A stretch of 64,000 nt of DNA, taken from positions 157,168 to 221,167 of the forward strand of contig CABJAW010000007.1 in the NCBI GenBank assembly GCA_902363665.1, written 5' to 3'. The stretch is from Lachnospiraceae bacterium (GTDB taxonomy: Bacteria > Bacillota > Clostridia > Lachnospirales > Lachnospiraceae). The notes under the pieces were generated by a model. That model was not told the DNA's origin. It ran no database searches and saw only the letters and a list, made by a program, of their open reading frames with translations. A program made the translations under genes and the position numbers. Below are positions 25,616 through 35,157 of this stretch, one piece after another; the first letter of the stretch is position 1; each line of letters begins with the position of its first letter.

Positions 25616-27868
25616 ATGGAAAAAAAGGAACTGGAGAAGCTTCTTGAAAAGCTTTCTCTCGAGGAAAAAGCAGGACAGCTTGTGCAACTGATGGGCAACT
25701 TTTATGAGAGTGATGTGGAGCACGTACTGACCGGGCCGGGCAAAGACCTCGGGCTGACGGAAGAAAATATACATCTTGCCGGTTCAATTCTCGGTACTTA
25801 CGGGGCAGAGACGCTGAAAAAGATTCAGGATAATTATATGGAGCACCATCCACATCACATTCCGCTGCTGTTTATGATGGATGTGATCCACGGAATGAAG
25901 ACAATCTTTCCGATGCCGCTTGGGCAGGCTGCGACGTTCGCGCCGGAGCTGACAGAAAAGTGTGCCGCTGTGGCAGCAAAAGAGGCGGCAGCAAGCGGAC
26001 TGCATGTGACATTTTCACCGATGGCGGATCTCGTGCGTGATGCGAGATGGGGCCGTGTGATGGAGTCCTGCGGCGAGGATCCATACGTGATCGGAAAGTT
26101 TACAGAGGCGCAGGTAAAAGGCTTTCAGGGAGAAGATATGGGAGCACCGGGCAAGGTATGTGCGTGTGTGAAGCACTTTGCCGGGTACGGTGCGCCGGTG
26201 GCAGGACGGGAATACAACACCGTTGAGCTGAGCGAGCATACCTTCCGCGATTTTTACATGAAGGGTTATGAGGCGGGAATCAGGGCCGGATCAGGAATGG
26301 TGATGACCTCCTTTAATACACTGAATGGCATCCCGGCATCGGTCAACCAGACACTGATGCGCGGCATTTTGCGCGGGGAGCTTGGCTTTGACGGGGTGTT
26401 GATCTCGGATTTTGCGGCAATTCAGGAAACGGTTGCACATGGTTACAGCGAAGATGAAGAAAAAGCGGCACAAAATGCACTTGAGTGCGGCGTTGATATC
26501 GATATGATGACTGGCGTGTATGCGGGAAATCTTGCAGAATTGGTACGAAAAGGCAGAATCAGTGAAGCGCTGCTGGACGAGAGCGTGCTGCGTGTTCTGG
26601 AGCTGAAAAACCGGCTTGGATTGTTCGAGAATCCATATAAGGATGCGGACGTAAAAGCAGAAGCGTCTCTCCTGCTCTGCGAGGCACACCGTGCGCTGGC
26701 AAGAGAGGCGGCCGCAAAGTCGTTTGTACTGCTGAAAAATGAAGGAAGCATACTTCCGATTGATCCGAAAAAGGAACAGAAGGTGGCTTTCATCGGTCCG
26801 TACACAGAACGAAAAGCGATCATCAGCAGCTGGGCAATCACCGGAGATACAGACCCGTGCGTGACAGTGCGCGAAGCAGCGGAAGAGCTTTTTAATCCGG
26901 CAGCAACGGCGTACCTGGAAGGCAGCCCGATCCTGGCTCGCGGCTATGCAGCCCATGCATTCCGGAGAAACGATGAGCGGGAATATACGCCGGAAGAGGA
27001 GGAGAAGCTTTTGCAGGAAGCGGTATCGGCTGCAAAAGAGGCGGATCTTGTAATTTTGCCGCTGGGCGAGCATTTCCTGCAGTCCGGCGAAGCAGCAAGC
27101 CGCGCAATGCTGGATCTTCCAGAGGTACAGCTGCGGCTGCTGCGGGCAGTGTCGGAAGTAAATGAAAATGTTGTGACAATCCTGTTTAGCGGCCGGCCGC
27201 TGGATCTTCGGGAGGTAAGCAGCCGGTCAAGGGCAGTGCTTGAAGTCTGGTTTCCGGGCACAGAGGGAGGACATGCAATTCTGGACGTACTGACCGGGAA
27301 AACAGAGCCGACCGGAAGACTTCCGATCTCGTTCCCGTACAGCGTCGGGCAGGTGCCGGTTTCCTACAATGCCTATGCGACAGGCCGACCGGATGACCCG
27401 AATGGAACCGATAAATTTAAATCGCGTTATCTCGACATTCCGAATGAACCGCTGTATCCATTTGGATACGGTATGGGATATACGAAGTTTGACGTATCAC
27501 CGGTGAGACTTGAAAATGCGGAGAAAAAAGAAGAGAAAGATACACTGCAAAGACTGACCGACACCACATGCCTGACGGCATCCGTTACCTTAAAAAATAC
27601 CGGAGATCGCACAGGCACCGAGACACTGCAGCTTTACATTCAGGATGTGTCTGCGAGCGTTGTGCGCCCGGTAAAGGAACTGAAGGGCTTCCGCAAGGTA
27701 ACACTTGCGCCGGGGGAGGAGCAGGAAGTATCATTTGAGATCAGAGAAGAAATGCTTCGTTTTCTGCGCGCAGACGGAACGGTCGGAAGTGAGCCAGGAA
27801 AATTCCAGGTGTGGATTGCAAAGGACTGCACGCAGGGAGACGCAGCAGAATTTTGGTATGAGAAATAA
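25616..27868 (+). CDS. Family 3 glycoside hydrolase (beta-glucosidase/xylosidase, BglX type)
   Basis: A 750-residue GH3 enzyme of the common three-domain form. The N-terminal barrel has MMDVIHGMKTIFPMPLG, DARWGRVMESCGEDP and VKHFAGYG. The nucleophile is Asp265 in LISDFAA, slightly different from the usual SDW. The second domain contains GEHFLQSGEAASR, and a C-terminal fibronectin-III-like domain ends in RPVKELKGFRKVTLAPGE. No signal peptide is present, so it acts inside the cell with the GH43 enzyme on imported oligosaccharides. ATG 25616 is chosen for its GGGGGT site; an in-frame ATG at 25604 is possible. Confidence 0.9.
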   Translation: MEKKELEKLLEKLSLEEKAGQLVQLMGNFYESDVEHVLTGPGKDLGLTEENIHLAGSILGTYGAETLKKIQDNYMEHHPHHIPLLFMMDVIHGMKTIFPMPLGQAATFAPELTEKCAAVAAKEAAASGLHVTFSPMADLVRDARWGRVMESCGEDPYVIGKFTEAQVKGFQGEDMGAPGKVCACVKHFAGYGAPVAGREYNTVELSEHTFRDFYMKGYEAGIRAGSGMVMTSFNTLNGIPASVNQTLMRGILRGELGFDGVLISDFAAIQETVAHGYSEDEEKAAQNALECGVDIDMMTGVYAGNLAELVRKGRISEALLDESVLRVLELKNRLGLFENPYKDADVKAEASLLLCEAHRALAREAAAKSFVLLKNEGSILPIDPKKEQKVAFIGPYTERKAIISSWAITGDTDPCVTVREAAEELFNPAATAYLEGSPILARGYAAHAFRRNDEREYTPEEEEKLLQEAVSAAKEADLVILPLGEHFLQSGEAASRAMLDLPEVQLRLLRAVSEVNENVVTILFSGRPLDLREVSSRSRAVLEVWFPGTEGGHAILDVLTGKTEPTGRLPISFPYSVGQVPVSYNAYATGRPDDPNGTDKFKSRYLDIPNEPLYPFGYGMGYTKFDVSPVRLENAEKKEEKDTLQRLTDTTCLTASVTLKNTGDRTGTETLQLYIQDVSASVVRPVKELKGFRKVTLAPGEEQEVSFEIREEMLRFLRADGTVGSEPGKFQVWIAKDCTQGDAAEFWYEK

Positions 27869-27900
27869 GTAAGAACACAAAAATATACCTGATACGACAA

Positions 27901-27950
27901 AATGTACAGCGGTTCGGAACGAAATGCCGGACTGCTGTACATTATTCTTT
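27901..27950. terminator. Bidirectional terminator between convergent genes
   Basis: AATGTACAGC (27901-27910) pairs with GCTGTACATT (27934-27943), with further pairing of CGGTTCGG and CCGGACTG inside. T-rich or A-rich flanks serve both the GH3 gene and the response regulator gene on the other strand. Confidence 0.75.
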
Positions 27951-28624
27951 TACAGGTGCAGATACTCCAGCACGTGCAGATGGTTCAGCATGGCGATGAG
28001 CTCCTGCATATTATTTTTGCCGAATTTTTTCAGGATCGTGTGGATTTGCAATTTGACAGTGGAGAGCTCGACGCAGCGGATCTCACAGATCTGGGATCGT
28101 GTATAGCCGCGGGACATCATCGTAAGGATATTCAGTTCGGTCTGTGTCAGCTGCGAGACAATCTGAATGCAGTAGAGCAGGCTGTCCTCCTGCTTTTTGA
28201 TGCGCTGAAATTCGTCACGGATTTTGCGGGCGATCGCCGGACGGATCGGAGAGCGGTTCAGATAAGCGTCGCGCACACAGCCGATCAGTTCTTCCGGCGC
28301 TGAATTTTTCAGGACATAATCAGTGACGCCGAGGCGGAATGCCTCAAATACCGTTTCATCATCCTCGTAAACGGTCAGGATGATAATTTTTGGTGTTGGA
28401 GAAGCCTGGGAGAGGATTGTGCGCGAAGCGTCAAGCCCTGCAGTCCGTGTTTCCATCTCCACATCCATCAAAATGACGTCCGGGTGAAGCAAAAGCGCTT
28501 CCCGGGCTGCTTCCTCGCCGGTCTGCACCTGAGCGATGACCTCGATTTCCGGATCTGTGCCGAGAATACGCCCGTAGCGTCTCAAAACCGGTTCAATATC
28601 TTCAGCAATTAAAACTCGTATCAT
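27950..28624 (-). CDS. NarL/FixJ-type response regulator
   Basis: A 224-residue DNA-binding response regulator. The receiver domain has the acidic pair AED, the phosphoacceptor Asp54 in VILMDVEM, threonine in IILTVYEDD and lysine in DYVLKNS. The C-terminal LuxR-type helix-turn-helix reads LTQTELNILTMMSRGYTRSQICE...STVKLQIHTILKKFG. It is co-directional with the histidine kinase, 27 bp downstream of it. Neighbouring sugar genes are the likely targets. Confidence 0.9.
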   Translation of the reverse strand: MIRVLIAEDIEPVLRRYGRILGTDPEIEVIAQVQTGEEAAREALLLHPDVILMDVEMETRTAGLDASRTILSQASPTPKIIILTVYEDDETVFEAFRLGVTDYVLKNSAPEELIGCVRDAYLNRSPIRPAIARKIRDEFQRIKKQEDSLLYCIQIVSQLTQTELNILTMMSRGYTRSQICEIRCVELSTVKLQIHTILKKFGKNNMQELIAMLNHLHVLEYLHL

Positions 28625-28651
28625 AAGTAAGTACCTCGTAATAGAATGATG

Positions 28652-30145
28652 TTAATGTACCGCCGGCAGCATAATGCGGAATGTCGTGCCGACGTCCTTC
28701 TGGCTTTCGACTTCAATGTGCCCTTCGTGCGCCGCAATAATTTTATGTGTCAGCGAAAGACCGACACCCCAGTGGCGCGCGACTGGCTGTGATGTATAAA
28801 ATGGCGTGAAAATATGCGGAAGCACATCTGGTGGAATGCCGGGACCGCTGTCCGTGATGGAAAGAATGACCCATTTATTCACCGAACTTAAGGTGAAGGT
28901 AAGATGCGGCACATTGCCTTCCTTTCTCTGCATTGCCTCTAATGCATTTGTGATAATGTTCATGACAGCCTGCTCAAAATAATTCCGGTCGAGCATGACA
29001 AAAGGACAGCCCTGATCGAAAAAGCAGGAAACCTCCACATCGACGTGAGCAAGCTGTTCCGCGATTAAATCAGCCATCACCGTACCAATTTGTTCCTTCT
29101 GCAGCGTGAGCGTTGCGGAGCGGGTACCCCGGTGGATGATGTCGAGTCGCTGATAGAGATGTTCGCAGCGGTCAATGACATTCTGGACTGCCTGGCGGCC
29201 TTCCGGTGTCGTCTGTAGTTCATCCAGTTCCGCCTCAATCGCCAGAAGTTCATTTTTCATAAAATGACAGAAGGTACGCGAGGTGATATCCGAAGCCGCG
29301 ATCTGTTTGGAAATCGAAAAATCATCCTGGCGCATCCGCAGCAGAAAATCGTTGCTGGTATAAATGGACAGTGAAATCAGCAGCAGAGAACCAATTGTAA
29401 AATACGGGAAAAGACGGTAAAATACATTGGATGACAAAAGCGGAGCCGAAAGATACGTGAACGTATCGGCCAGCTTGGAAATCCGAATCAGATGGCACGG
29501 GTACTGCAGAAAAATATAAAGGTAGGAACACATGACCATCAGGTACGAGACTGTGACACCCAAAATATTCAGCCGGATCATGCGCAGACCCGAAGTCTGC
29601 AGCAGCGTATAAAAAAGCAGTCCGAAGCTGACGGCAATGAGCAGCAGATTTAAGAATATGGTGGTATAATGCAGAATCTGCTGCATTTTATTGTATGAGG
29701 CGACCGAAAGAACGGACGGATACAGCAGATAGTAAAGGTGTTTTTCAATCAGAGGCTCGTACAGAAGCAGCTCTGCGGCCAGAATGGCAGCCGCACTTCG
29801 GCGTACCGGTGAGACAATCCGCATCAGGGACGGATGCATGAACGACAGTGAAAAACAGATGCCAAGATACAGAACGCCTACTACGCAGAAATTGCACATG
29901 CGGATGATAAGGGTTCGGTTGATCGTAAGGAGCGTCAGCCATTTCCAGATGAACTTCGGCATCGCAAAGTAATAATTTGCCGTGTTATAATAATACATAT
30001 CCTTGGATAAATAAAGCACTAGCCAGAACAGTGCCATCATATAGAAAATGAGGATGGCCGCCATGTAGCGGGCAGGTGAACTGCCGCGGTTGGTCTTTAA
30101 AAGAAACAGGATCACAAGGATGAAAACAATAGCTGCATAAAACAC
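28652..30145 (-). CDS. Membrane sensor histidine kinase
   Basis: About 497 residues from a GTG at 30145, which has AAAGGAG 9 bp upstream; an in-frame ATG at 30193 lacks a site. The N-terminal half has seven or more hydrophobic segments and no large extracellular domain. The kinase half has FCHFMKNELLAIEAELDEL (phosphoacceptor histidine region), FEQAVMNIITNALEAM (N box), DSGPGIPP (G1) and HWGVGLSLTHKII (G2). With a mostly membrane-embedded sensor it may read a signal through a partner protein. The divergently placed binding-protein gene at 30325 is a candidate. Confidence 0.88.
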   Translation of the reverse strand: MFYAAIVFILVILFLLKTNRGSSPARYMAAILIFYMMALFWLVLYLSKDMYYYNTANYYFAMPKFIWKWLTLLTINRTLIIRMCNFCVVGVLYLGICFSLSFMHPSLMRIVSPVRRSAAAILAAELLLYEPLIEKHLYYLLYPSVLSVASYNKMQQILHYTTIFLNLLLIAVSFGLLFYTLLQTSGLRMIRLNILGVTVSYLMVMCSYLYIFLQYPCHLIRISKLADTFTYLSAPLLSSNVFYRLFPYFTIGSLLLISLSIYTSNDFLLRMRQDDFSISKQIAASDITSRTFCHFMKNELLAIEAELDELQTTPEGRQAVQNVIDRCEHLYQRLDIIHRGTRSATLTLQKEQIGTVMADLIAEQLAHVDVEVSCFFDQGCPFVMLDRNYFEQAVMNIITNALEAMQRKEGNVPHLTFTLSSVNKWVILSITDSGPGIPPDVLPHIFTPFYTSQPVARHWGVGLSLTHKIIAAHEGHIEVESQKDVGTTFRIMLPAVH

Positions 30146-30324
30146 AGGAAAATTCTCCTTTCGGTGGGATTCCAAGCATTTATTATAGCACATTTCGGGA
30201 GAATATGGTGATTGCTTGAAGAGGAATTCCGAAATAGCAGAATCATTTTATGCAGTTTTCTGTATTTGCGTATTTACAGTACAGAAAAAAGACAACGAAG
30301 GAAGGGAAAACAGAAAATATAGAC

Positions 30325-31620
30325 ATGAAAAAAACATGGGGACAATACATTGCAGCAGCTGGCGCTGGTATATTTCTGGCAGCGGCAGCCGGATATCAGA
30401 AACTGCCGGTGCGAGCTGCAGGAGAAGAGACTGACAGCAGCACCGGAACTGTGCAAAATCCGGTTGTACTGAATTATTGGATCTGGGATGATGAGGAATA
30501 TTATATCAGCAAGATTGTGGATGCGTTTGAGATGACACATCCGGGGATTGAGATAGAGCTTCATATCATGGAAAATTATATTTACGATGATAAGATCAAG
30601 GATGTGGTGAAAAGCGAAGAGCCGGTTGATCTGCTTGGCATCCGCGGCGTGACGAAGATCGTGGACTATCAGGAGGAAGGGCTTTTGCTGGAACTCAATG
30701 ATTATCTTGCCAGAAGCCCGCTCGATACAACGGCCTACGGAAACATGTTTGGCACATATGCGATTGATGACCGGTATTATGGACTTCCGACAAGATGCAC
30801 CTGCTGGGTGCTGTATTATAATAAAGAGATATTTGATGCGGAAGGAGTTGCTTATCCGGGACAGATGACGTGGGAGGAATACGCCAGGCTTGCAAAGCAG
30901 CTCACAAACAATGGCACAGGGGATGACAAAATATGGGGCGGTTATTTTGCAGACTGGTGCTACCAGTTTGCCGGTGTGCAGCGGAAAAATTATTTATACG
31001 ACGATGATATTTCCGATACACTGGAAGGTCTGCGGTTGCTGAACCGTTTTTATAATGTTGATAAGAGCCATCCGCTGCTCTCTGCTGTCATGGAGACCTC
31101 CGATGAGTATCTTCAGTTTTTTGAAGATGGAAATGTGGCAATGATGCCGCAGGGCGAGTGGGTAGCCGGCCTGATCATGGAAGATGTGCGGAACGGACGG
31201 AAAACAGCGGACTGGGATATCGCGCCGATGCCGGTCTTTGAGGGACAGGATCCGTACAGCACGTGGGGGCAGTACCAGTTTGCGGGAATCACATCAGAGT
31301 GTGAACATCCGCAGGAGGCATTTGAGTTTCTTTCCTGGCTGTGCGGGGAAGGCGGCGCGCAGATTATTGCCGGGAGCGGCAATATCAGCGGATACATGGA
31401 CGATGAGATCAGGGAGATTTACCGCGACAGCCTGCAGGGCAAAAATGTAGATGTATTTTTTAAAAGCCAGCGCGTGCTGGAAAGTCCGCCGCGCCCGGAA
31501 TACAATGAAATACTCGCTGAATTTACTGACATTGCGGAGGAATATCTGCTGCAGAACATCACCTTTGAAGAGGCGAGGGCAAAGCTGGAAGCAAAGCGTC
31601 AGGAGCTGTATGCCAGATAA
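30325..31620 (+). CDS. Family 1 solute-binding protein, possible sensor partner of the two-component system
   Basis: A 431-residue extracellular binding protein. The signal peptide is short (KKTWGQYIAAAGAGIFLAAAAG). The mature part has IDDRYYGLPTRCTCWVLYYNKEIFDAEG, parallel to the sugar-binding protein at 20610 (YGLPDKSTCWMLFYNKDLFDAKG), and MMPQGEWVAGLI. Start 30325 is chosen because residues before it are not signal-like. No permease gene accompanies it; it is divergent from the kinase gene. It may bind the same sugar and pass the signal to the kinase; this is inferred from position only. Confidence 0.82.
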   Translation: MKKTWGQYIAAAGAGIFLAAAAGYQKLPVRAAGEETDSSTGTVQNPVVLNYWIWDDEEYYISKIVDAFEMTHPGIEIELHIMENYIYDDKIKDVVKSEEPVDLLGIRGVTKIVDYQEEGLLLELNDYLARSPLDTTAYGNMFGTYAIDDRYYGLPTRCTCWVLYYNKEIFDAEGVAYPGQMTWEEYARLAKQLTNNGTGDDKIWGGYFADWCYQFAGVQRKNYLYDDDISDTLEGLRLLNRFYNVDKSHPLLSAVMETSDEYLQFFEDGNVAMMPQGEWVAGLIMEDVRNGRKTADWDIAPMPVFEGQDPYSTWGQYQFAGITSECEHPQEAFEFLSWLCGEGGAQIIAGSGNISGYMDDEIREIYRDSLQGKNVDVFFKSQRVLESPPRPEYNEILAEFTDIAEEYLLQNITFEEARAKLEAKRQELYAR

Positions 31621-31845
31621 AAACAAATGGCGTTTCAAAACTTTCTCCTATTTTCCAAAAGTGAAATGTTGTCTGGAGAACAAGAATGTGATATAGTAAC
31701 AACATGAGCGTTTGGAAGCAGGCAGCCGAAGCGATGGTGCCATTGCTTCTGAGCGGGAAAATATCATTGGATATTGTTTCTATTCTTCATGTGTTCTCCT
31801 GCAGGTTGTATGGGCTCCGTAAGTATAAAAAACAAATAGAAAGGG
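31621..31845. other. Intergenic region before tnpB element B
   Basis: A possible promoter (TTGTCT 31669-31674, 17 bp, TATAGT 31692-31697) is visible. A 70-codon frame from ATG 31704 has no ribosome site and no recognisable motif, so I do not call it. The left end of the tnpB element must lie in this interval but has no clear mark. Confidence 0.4.
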
Positions 31846-33009
31846 ATGAAGAAATTGTTAAAGAGCTTCAAGACGGAGATCCATCCCACACCAGAGCAGA
31901 AAATCAGGATTCATAAGACGATAGGCACTTGCCGGTATGTCTATAACTTCTACCTTTGTCACAACAAAGCGTTGTATGATAAAGGTGAAAAGTTTATGAC
32001 TGGTAAGAGCTTTAGTATATGGCTTAACAATGAATACATTCCGGATAATCCGGATAAAGCATGGATTAAGGAAGTGTATTCAAAAGCCGTGAAAAGATCC
32101 ATCGAAGACGGATGTATTGCTTTTACAAGATTTTTTAAACATCAGAGTGATTTTCCTAAATTTAAAAAGAAAGGTAAATCAGATGTAAAAATGTATTTCG
32201 TCAGAAATAACCCAAAGGATTGCGTGTGTGAAAGGCATAGACTTAAGATTCCAGCTTTGGGTTGGGTCCGCATCAAAGAGAAAGGATATATTCCAACAAC
32301 AAAAGATGGATATGTGATCAAAAGCGGTACAGTTTCAATAAAAGCTGACAGATACTATGTTTCGGTTCTTGTAGAACTGCCGGATAACAAGACAGCTGAT
32401 CATTCCAATGAAGGAATTGGCATTGACCTTGGATTAAAGGATTTCGCCACTGTTTCTAATGGTAAAACTTATAAGAACATTAACAAATCAGCAAAATTAA
32501 AGAAACTTGAAAAACAACTTATTCGAGAACAGAGAAGTCTTTCCCGAAAATATGAAAATTCACAGAAAGGAGAGTCCACCCAAAGAGCGAATATACAAAA
32601 ACAAAAGCTCAAGGTACAGAAACTTCATCATAGGATAGATAATATCCGCACCGACTACATTAACAAAACAATCGCAGAGATAGTGAAAACCAAACCATCC
32701 TACATTACGATTGAAGATTTAAATGTAAAAGGCATGATGAAAAACAGGCATCTTTCAAAAGCAGTTGCGTCACAGAAGTTTTATGAGTTTAGAATAAAAC
32801 TTCAAGCTAAATGCAACGAAAATGGGATTGAACTTCGTGTGGCAGACAGATGGTATCCATCTTCTAAAACCTGCCATTACTGCAAAAATATCAGGAAAGA
32901 TTTAAAACTTTCAGATAGAATTTTCAAATGTGCTTGTGGTTATATCGAAGACAGAGATCTCAATGCTGCACTTAATTTGAGAGATGCTATGACTTACGAA
33001 GTTGCATAA
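31846..33009 (+). CDS. tnpB: TnpB RNA-guided nuclease, stand-alone element B
   Basis: A 387-residue TnpB similar to the one at 12597 but clearly diverged. Catalytic acids are D194 (GIDLGLKDF), E290 (TIEDLNVKGM) and D371 (EDRDLNAALNL), and the zinc finger is CHYC...CACG. No tnpA is present, so the element would need a transposase in trans. Its right-end sequence matches that of the IS607-type element A, which places it in the same group. It is inserted just before the phosphoglucomutase gene. Confidence 0.9.
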   Translation: MKKLLKSFKTEIHPTPEQKIRIHKTIGTCRYVYNFYLCHNKALYDKGEKFMTGKSFSIWLNNEYIPDNPDKAWIKEVYSKAVKRSIEDGCIAFTRFFKHQSDFPKFKKKGKSDVKMYFVRNNPKDCVCERHRLKIPALGWVRIKEKGYIPTTKDGYVIKSGTVSIKADRYYVSVLVELPDNKTADHSNEGIGIDLGLKDFATVSNGKTYKNINKSAKLKKLEKQLIREQRSLSRKYENSQKGESTQRANIQKQKLKVQKLHHRIDNIRTDYINKTIAEIVKTKPSYITIEDLNVKGMMKNRHLSKAVASQKFYEFRIKLQAKCNENGIELRVADRWYPSSKTCHYCKNIRKDLKLSDRIFKCACGYIEDRDLNAALNLRDAMTYEVA

Positions 33010-33127
33010 ATAAACGCAAACGTAGGTATGTACCGAAGGCTATTTCGGGAATTTACGACTGTGGAGTGTACAAGAACTTGTGAGTAGATATGATTTCGGT
33101 CAATCCAAAGCATGCACGATAAAGCAG
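32900..33127 (+). ncRNA. Putative omega RNA (reRNA) and right end of element B
   Basis: After the tnpB stop the segments GGAATTTACG, TGGAG-GTACA, GAACTTGTGAGTAGA and AAAGCAT...TAAAG recur as in element A. Similarity to element A stops at about 33127, which marks the right end. The following bases would be the guide. The 5' limit of the RNA is estimated from the family, not seen. Confidence 0.6.
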
Positions 33128-33201
33128 TAAGTAGAACTCGTGAGAGTCTACATTATCTCGATGTGGGTATATTTAATCACATTTTGAGTGGCAGAGGTAC
33201 A

Positions 33202-34884
33202 ATGTATAACGAAGAGTATAAGCGCTGGATGGCAGCAGACCTTGAAGATGCAGACTTGAAGCCGGAATTATCCAGAATCGAAGGAAATGAAGACGAAATA
33301 AAGGAGCGTTTTGCCGTAGCACTGAAGTTCGGTACCGCGGGACTGCGCGGCGTGCTTGGCGCAGGTACGAACCGCATGAACATCTATGTGGTACGCCAGG
33401 CGACGCAGGGACTTGCAAACTGGGTGAAGACACAGGGCGGTACACAGACCGTGGCAATCAGCTATGACAGCCGTCTCAAGAGCGACGTGTTTGCCAAGAC
33501 AGCGGCAGGTGTGCTGGCGGCAAACGGTATTCATGTACGGATCTACGATGCACTGATGCCGGTACCGGCACTTTCCTTTGCGACCCGTTACTACAACTGC
33601 AACGCAGGAATCATGGTGACCGCATCCCACAATCCTGCAAAATACAACGGTTACAAGGCATACGGTCCGGACGGCTGCCAGATGACAGATGACGCGGCAG
33701 CGATCGTTTACGACGAGATCCAGAAGACCGACGTACTGACCGGAGCAAAATATATGTCCTTTGCACAGGGCGTGGAAGAAGGACTGATCCGTTTCGTGCA
33801 GGATGACTGCAAAAAAGCACTTTATGAGGCGATTGAATCCCGTCAGGTGCGTCCGGGTCTCTGCAAAACAGCTGGCCTGAAGCTGGTATACAGCCCGCTG
33901 AACGGTTCCGGACTCGTACCGGTAACGCAGGTACTCAAAGACATCGGCATCACAGACATCACGATCGTGCCGGATCAGGAGTATCCGAACGGCTACTTTA
34001 CGACCTGCAGCTATCCGAACCCGGAGATTTTTGCAGCGCTGGAGCAGGGACTGAATCTTGCAAAAGAAACAGGCGCAGATCTGATGCTTGCGACGGACCC
34101 GGATGCAGACCGTGTCGGCATCGCAATGAAATGCCCGGACGGCTCCTACGAACTTGTAAGCGGCAACGAAGTCGGCGTACTTCTTCTTGATTATATCTGC
34201 GCAGGCCGCATCGAAAAGGGTACCATGCCGGAGAAGGCAGTCGCAGTGAAATCCATCGTATCCACACCGCTCGCAGACGCAGTCGCTGCTCATTATGGCG
34301 TAGAGCTGCGCAGCGTGCTGACCGGATTTAAATGGATCGGAGACCAGATCGCACAGCTGGAGGCAGCCGGAGAAGTAGACCGTTTCATTTTCGGATTCGA
34401 AGAGAGCTACGGTTATCTGGCAGGCCCGTACGTGCGTGACAAGGACGCAGTCATCGGTTCCATGCTGATCTGCGAGATGGCAGCATACTACCGCAGCGTC
34501 GGCAGCTCCTTAAAGCAGCGCATGGAAGAGATTTATGCACAATATGGCCGTTACTACAACAAGATTGACAGCTTTGAGTTCCCGGGACTGAGTGGAATGG
34601 ACAAGATGGCAGGTATCATGCAGAACCTGCGTGAGCATCCGCTGACCGAGATCGCAGGCCATGCAGTAGCATCCGTTACCGATTACAAGAAGCCGGAGGA
34701 GACCGGACTCCCGGCTGCAAATGTGCTGATCTACAAGCTGGAAAATGGTGCGACCGTAGTTGTTCGTCCGTCCGGCACAGAGCCGAAGATCAAGATTTAT
34801 TACACGACACTTGGAAAAGATCTGGCAGAGGCACAGGCAGAAAAAGAAAAACTGGCAGCTGCGGTTGAACCGATCATGGCATAA
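33202..34884 (+). CDS. Phosphoglucomutase/phosphomannomutase
   Basis: A 560-residue alpha-D-phosphohexomutase interconverting glucose-1-P and glucose-6-P (or the mannose forms). Family marks in order are the active serine Ser142 in VTASHNPAKYNGYK, metal loop ATDPDADRVG, sugar loop FGFEESYGYL and phosphate loop RPSGTEPKIKIYY. The length fits the Firmicute PgcA/PgmB2 type. Start ATG 33202 gives the usual N-terminus (YNEEYKRWM); upstream frame lies in the tnpB element's flank. It supplies glucose-1-P for glgC and rfbA products encoded further along. The element end is only about 75 bp before the start, so the promoter may be altered. Confidence 0.92.
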   Translation: MYNEEYKRWMAADLEDADLKPELSRIEGNEDEIKERFAVALKFGTAGLRGVLGAGTNRMNIYVVRQATQGLANWVKTQGGTQTVAISYDSRLKSDVFAKTAAGVLAANGIHVRIYDALMPVPALSFATRYYNCNAGIMVTASHNPAKYNGYKAYGPDGCQMTDDAAAIVYDEIQKTDVLTGAKYMSFAQGVEEGLIRFVQDDCKKALYEAIESRQVRPGLCKTAGLKLVYSPLNGSGLVPVTQVLKDIGITDITIVPDQEYPNGYFTTCSYPNPEIFAALEQGLNLAKETGADLMLATDPDADRVGIAMKCPDGSYELVSGNEVGVLLLDYICAGRIEKGTMPEKAVAVKSIVSTPLADAVAAHYGVELRSVLTGFKWIGDQIAQLEAAGEVDRFIFGFEESYGYLAGPYVRDKDAVIGSMLICEMAAYYRSVGSSLKQRMEEIYAQYGRYYNKIDSFEFPGLSGMDKMAGIMQNLREHPLTEIAGHAVASVTDYKKPEETGLPAANVLIYKLENGATVVVRPSGTEPKIKIYYTTLGKDLAEAQAEKEKLAAAVEPIMA

Positions 34885-34975
34885 GAGACGATTTCATGAC
34901 AAAGTCCGTCAGCAGCAGAGAAGCATATCAGAAAGGATCTGTCAGATGACAGAGTTTGCATGAAATGCAGGAAAG

Positions 34976-35027
34976 ACAGAGAAACTCAACGACGTGTTTC
35001 AAGGACGCCTGGGTTCCTCTGTTTTTC
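34976..35027 (+). terminator. Hairpin with T run after phosphoglucomutase
   Basis: ACAGAG-A-AACTCA pairs with TGGGTT-C-CTCTGT around a 21-base loop and is followed by TTTTT. It reads best as the phosphoglucomutase terminator. The large, partly self-complementary loop (ACGACG...GGACGCC) is unusual. Confidence 0.6.
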
Positions 35028-35157
35028 ATGTGCAGAAGAATGAATCAAAAAAGCAACTGTGGAATCAAAGCGGATATTTGCAGTCCGCTTCGCTGTGTGG
35101 TTAAAACCACAATCATGTAAGAGGGAAAACAGGGGATTCCCCGGAGAGGAAAAACAA

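Noticed and set aside
31704..31916. 70-residue frame before tnpB element B
   Set aside because: No ribosome site, no motif, and it overlaps the tnpB start in another frame.
33268..34293. 341-codon minus-strand frame inside phosphoglucomutase
   Set aside because: It is a shadow of a well-conserved plus-strand gene with no start site or domain of its own.
34976..35157. Guanidine or PRPP (ykkC-type) riboswitch before the PRTase-like gene
   Set aside because: Single short motifs (ACGACG, TGGGTTCC) are suggestive, but the rest of the consensus is absent; a terminator explains the hairpin.
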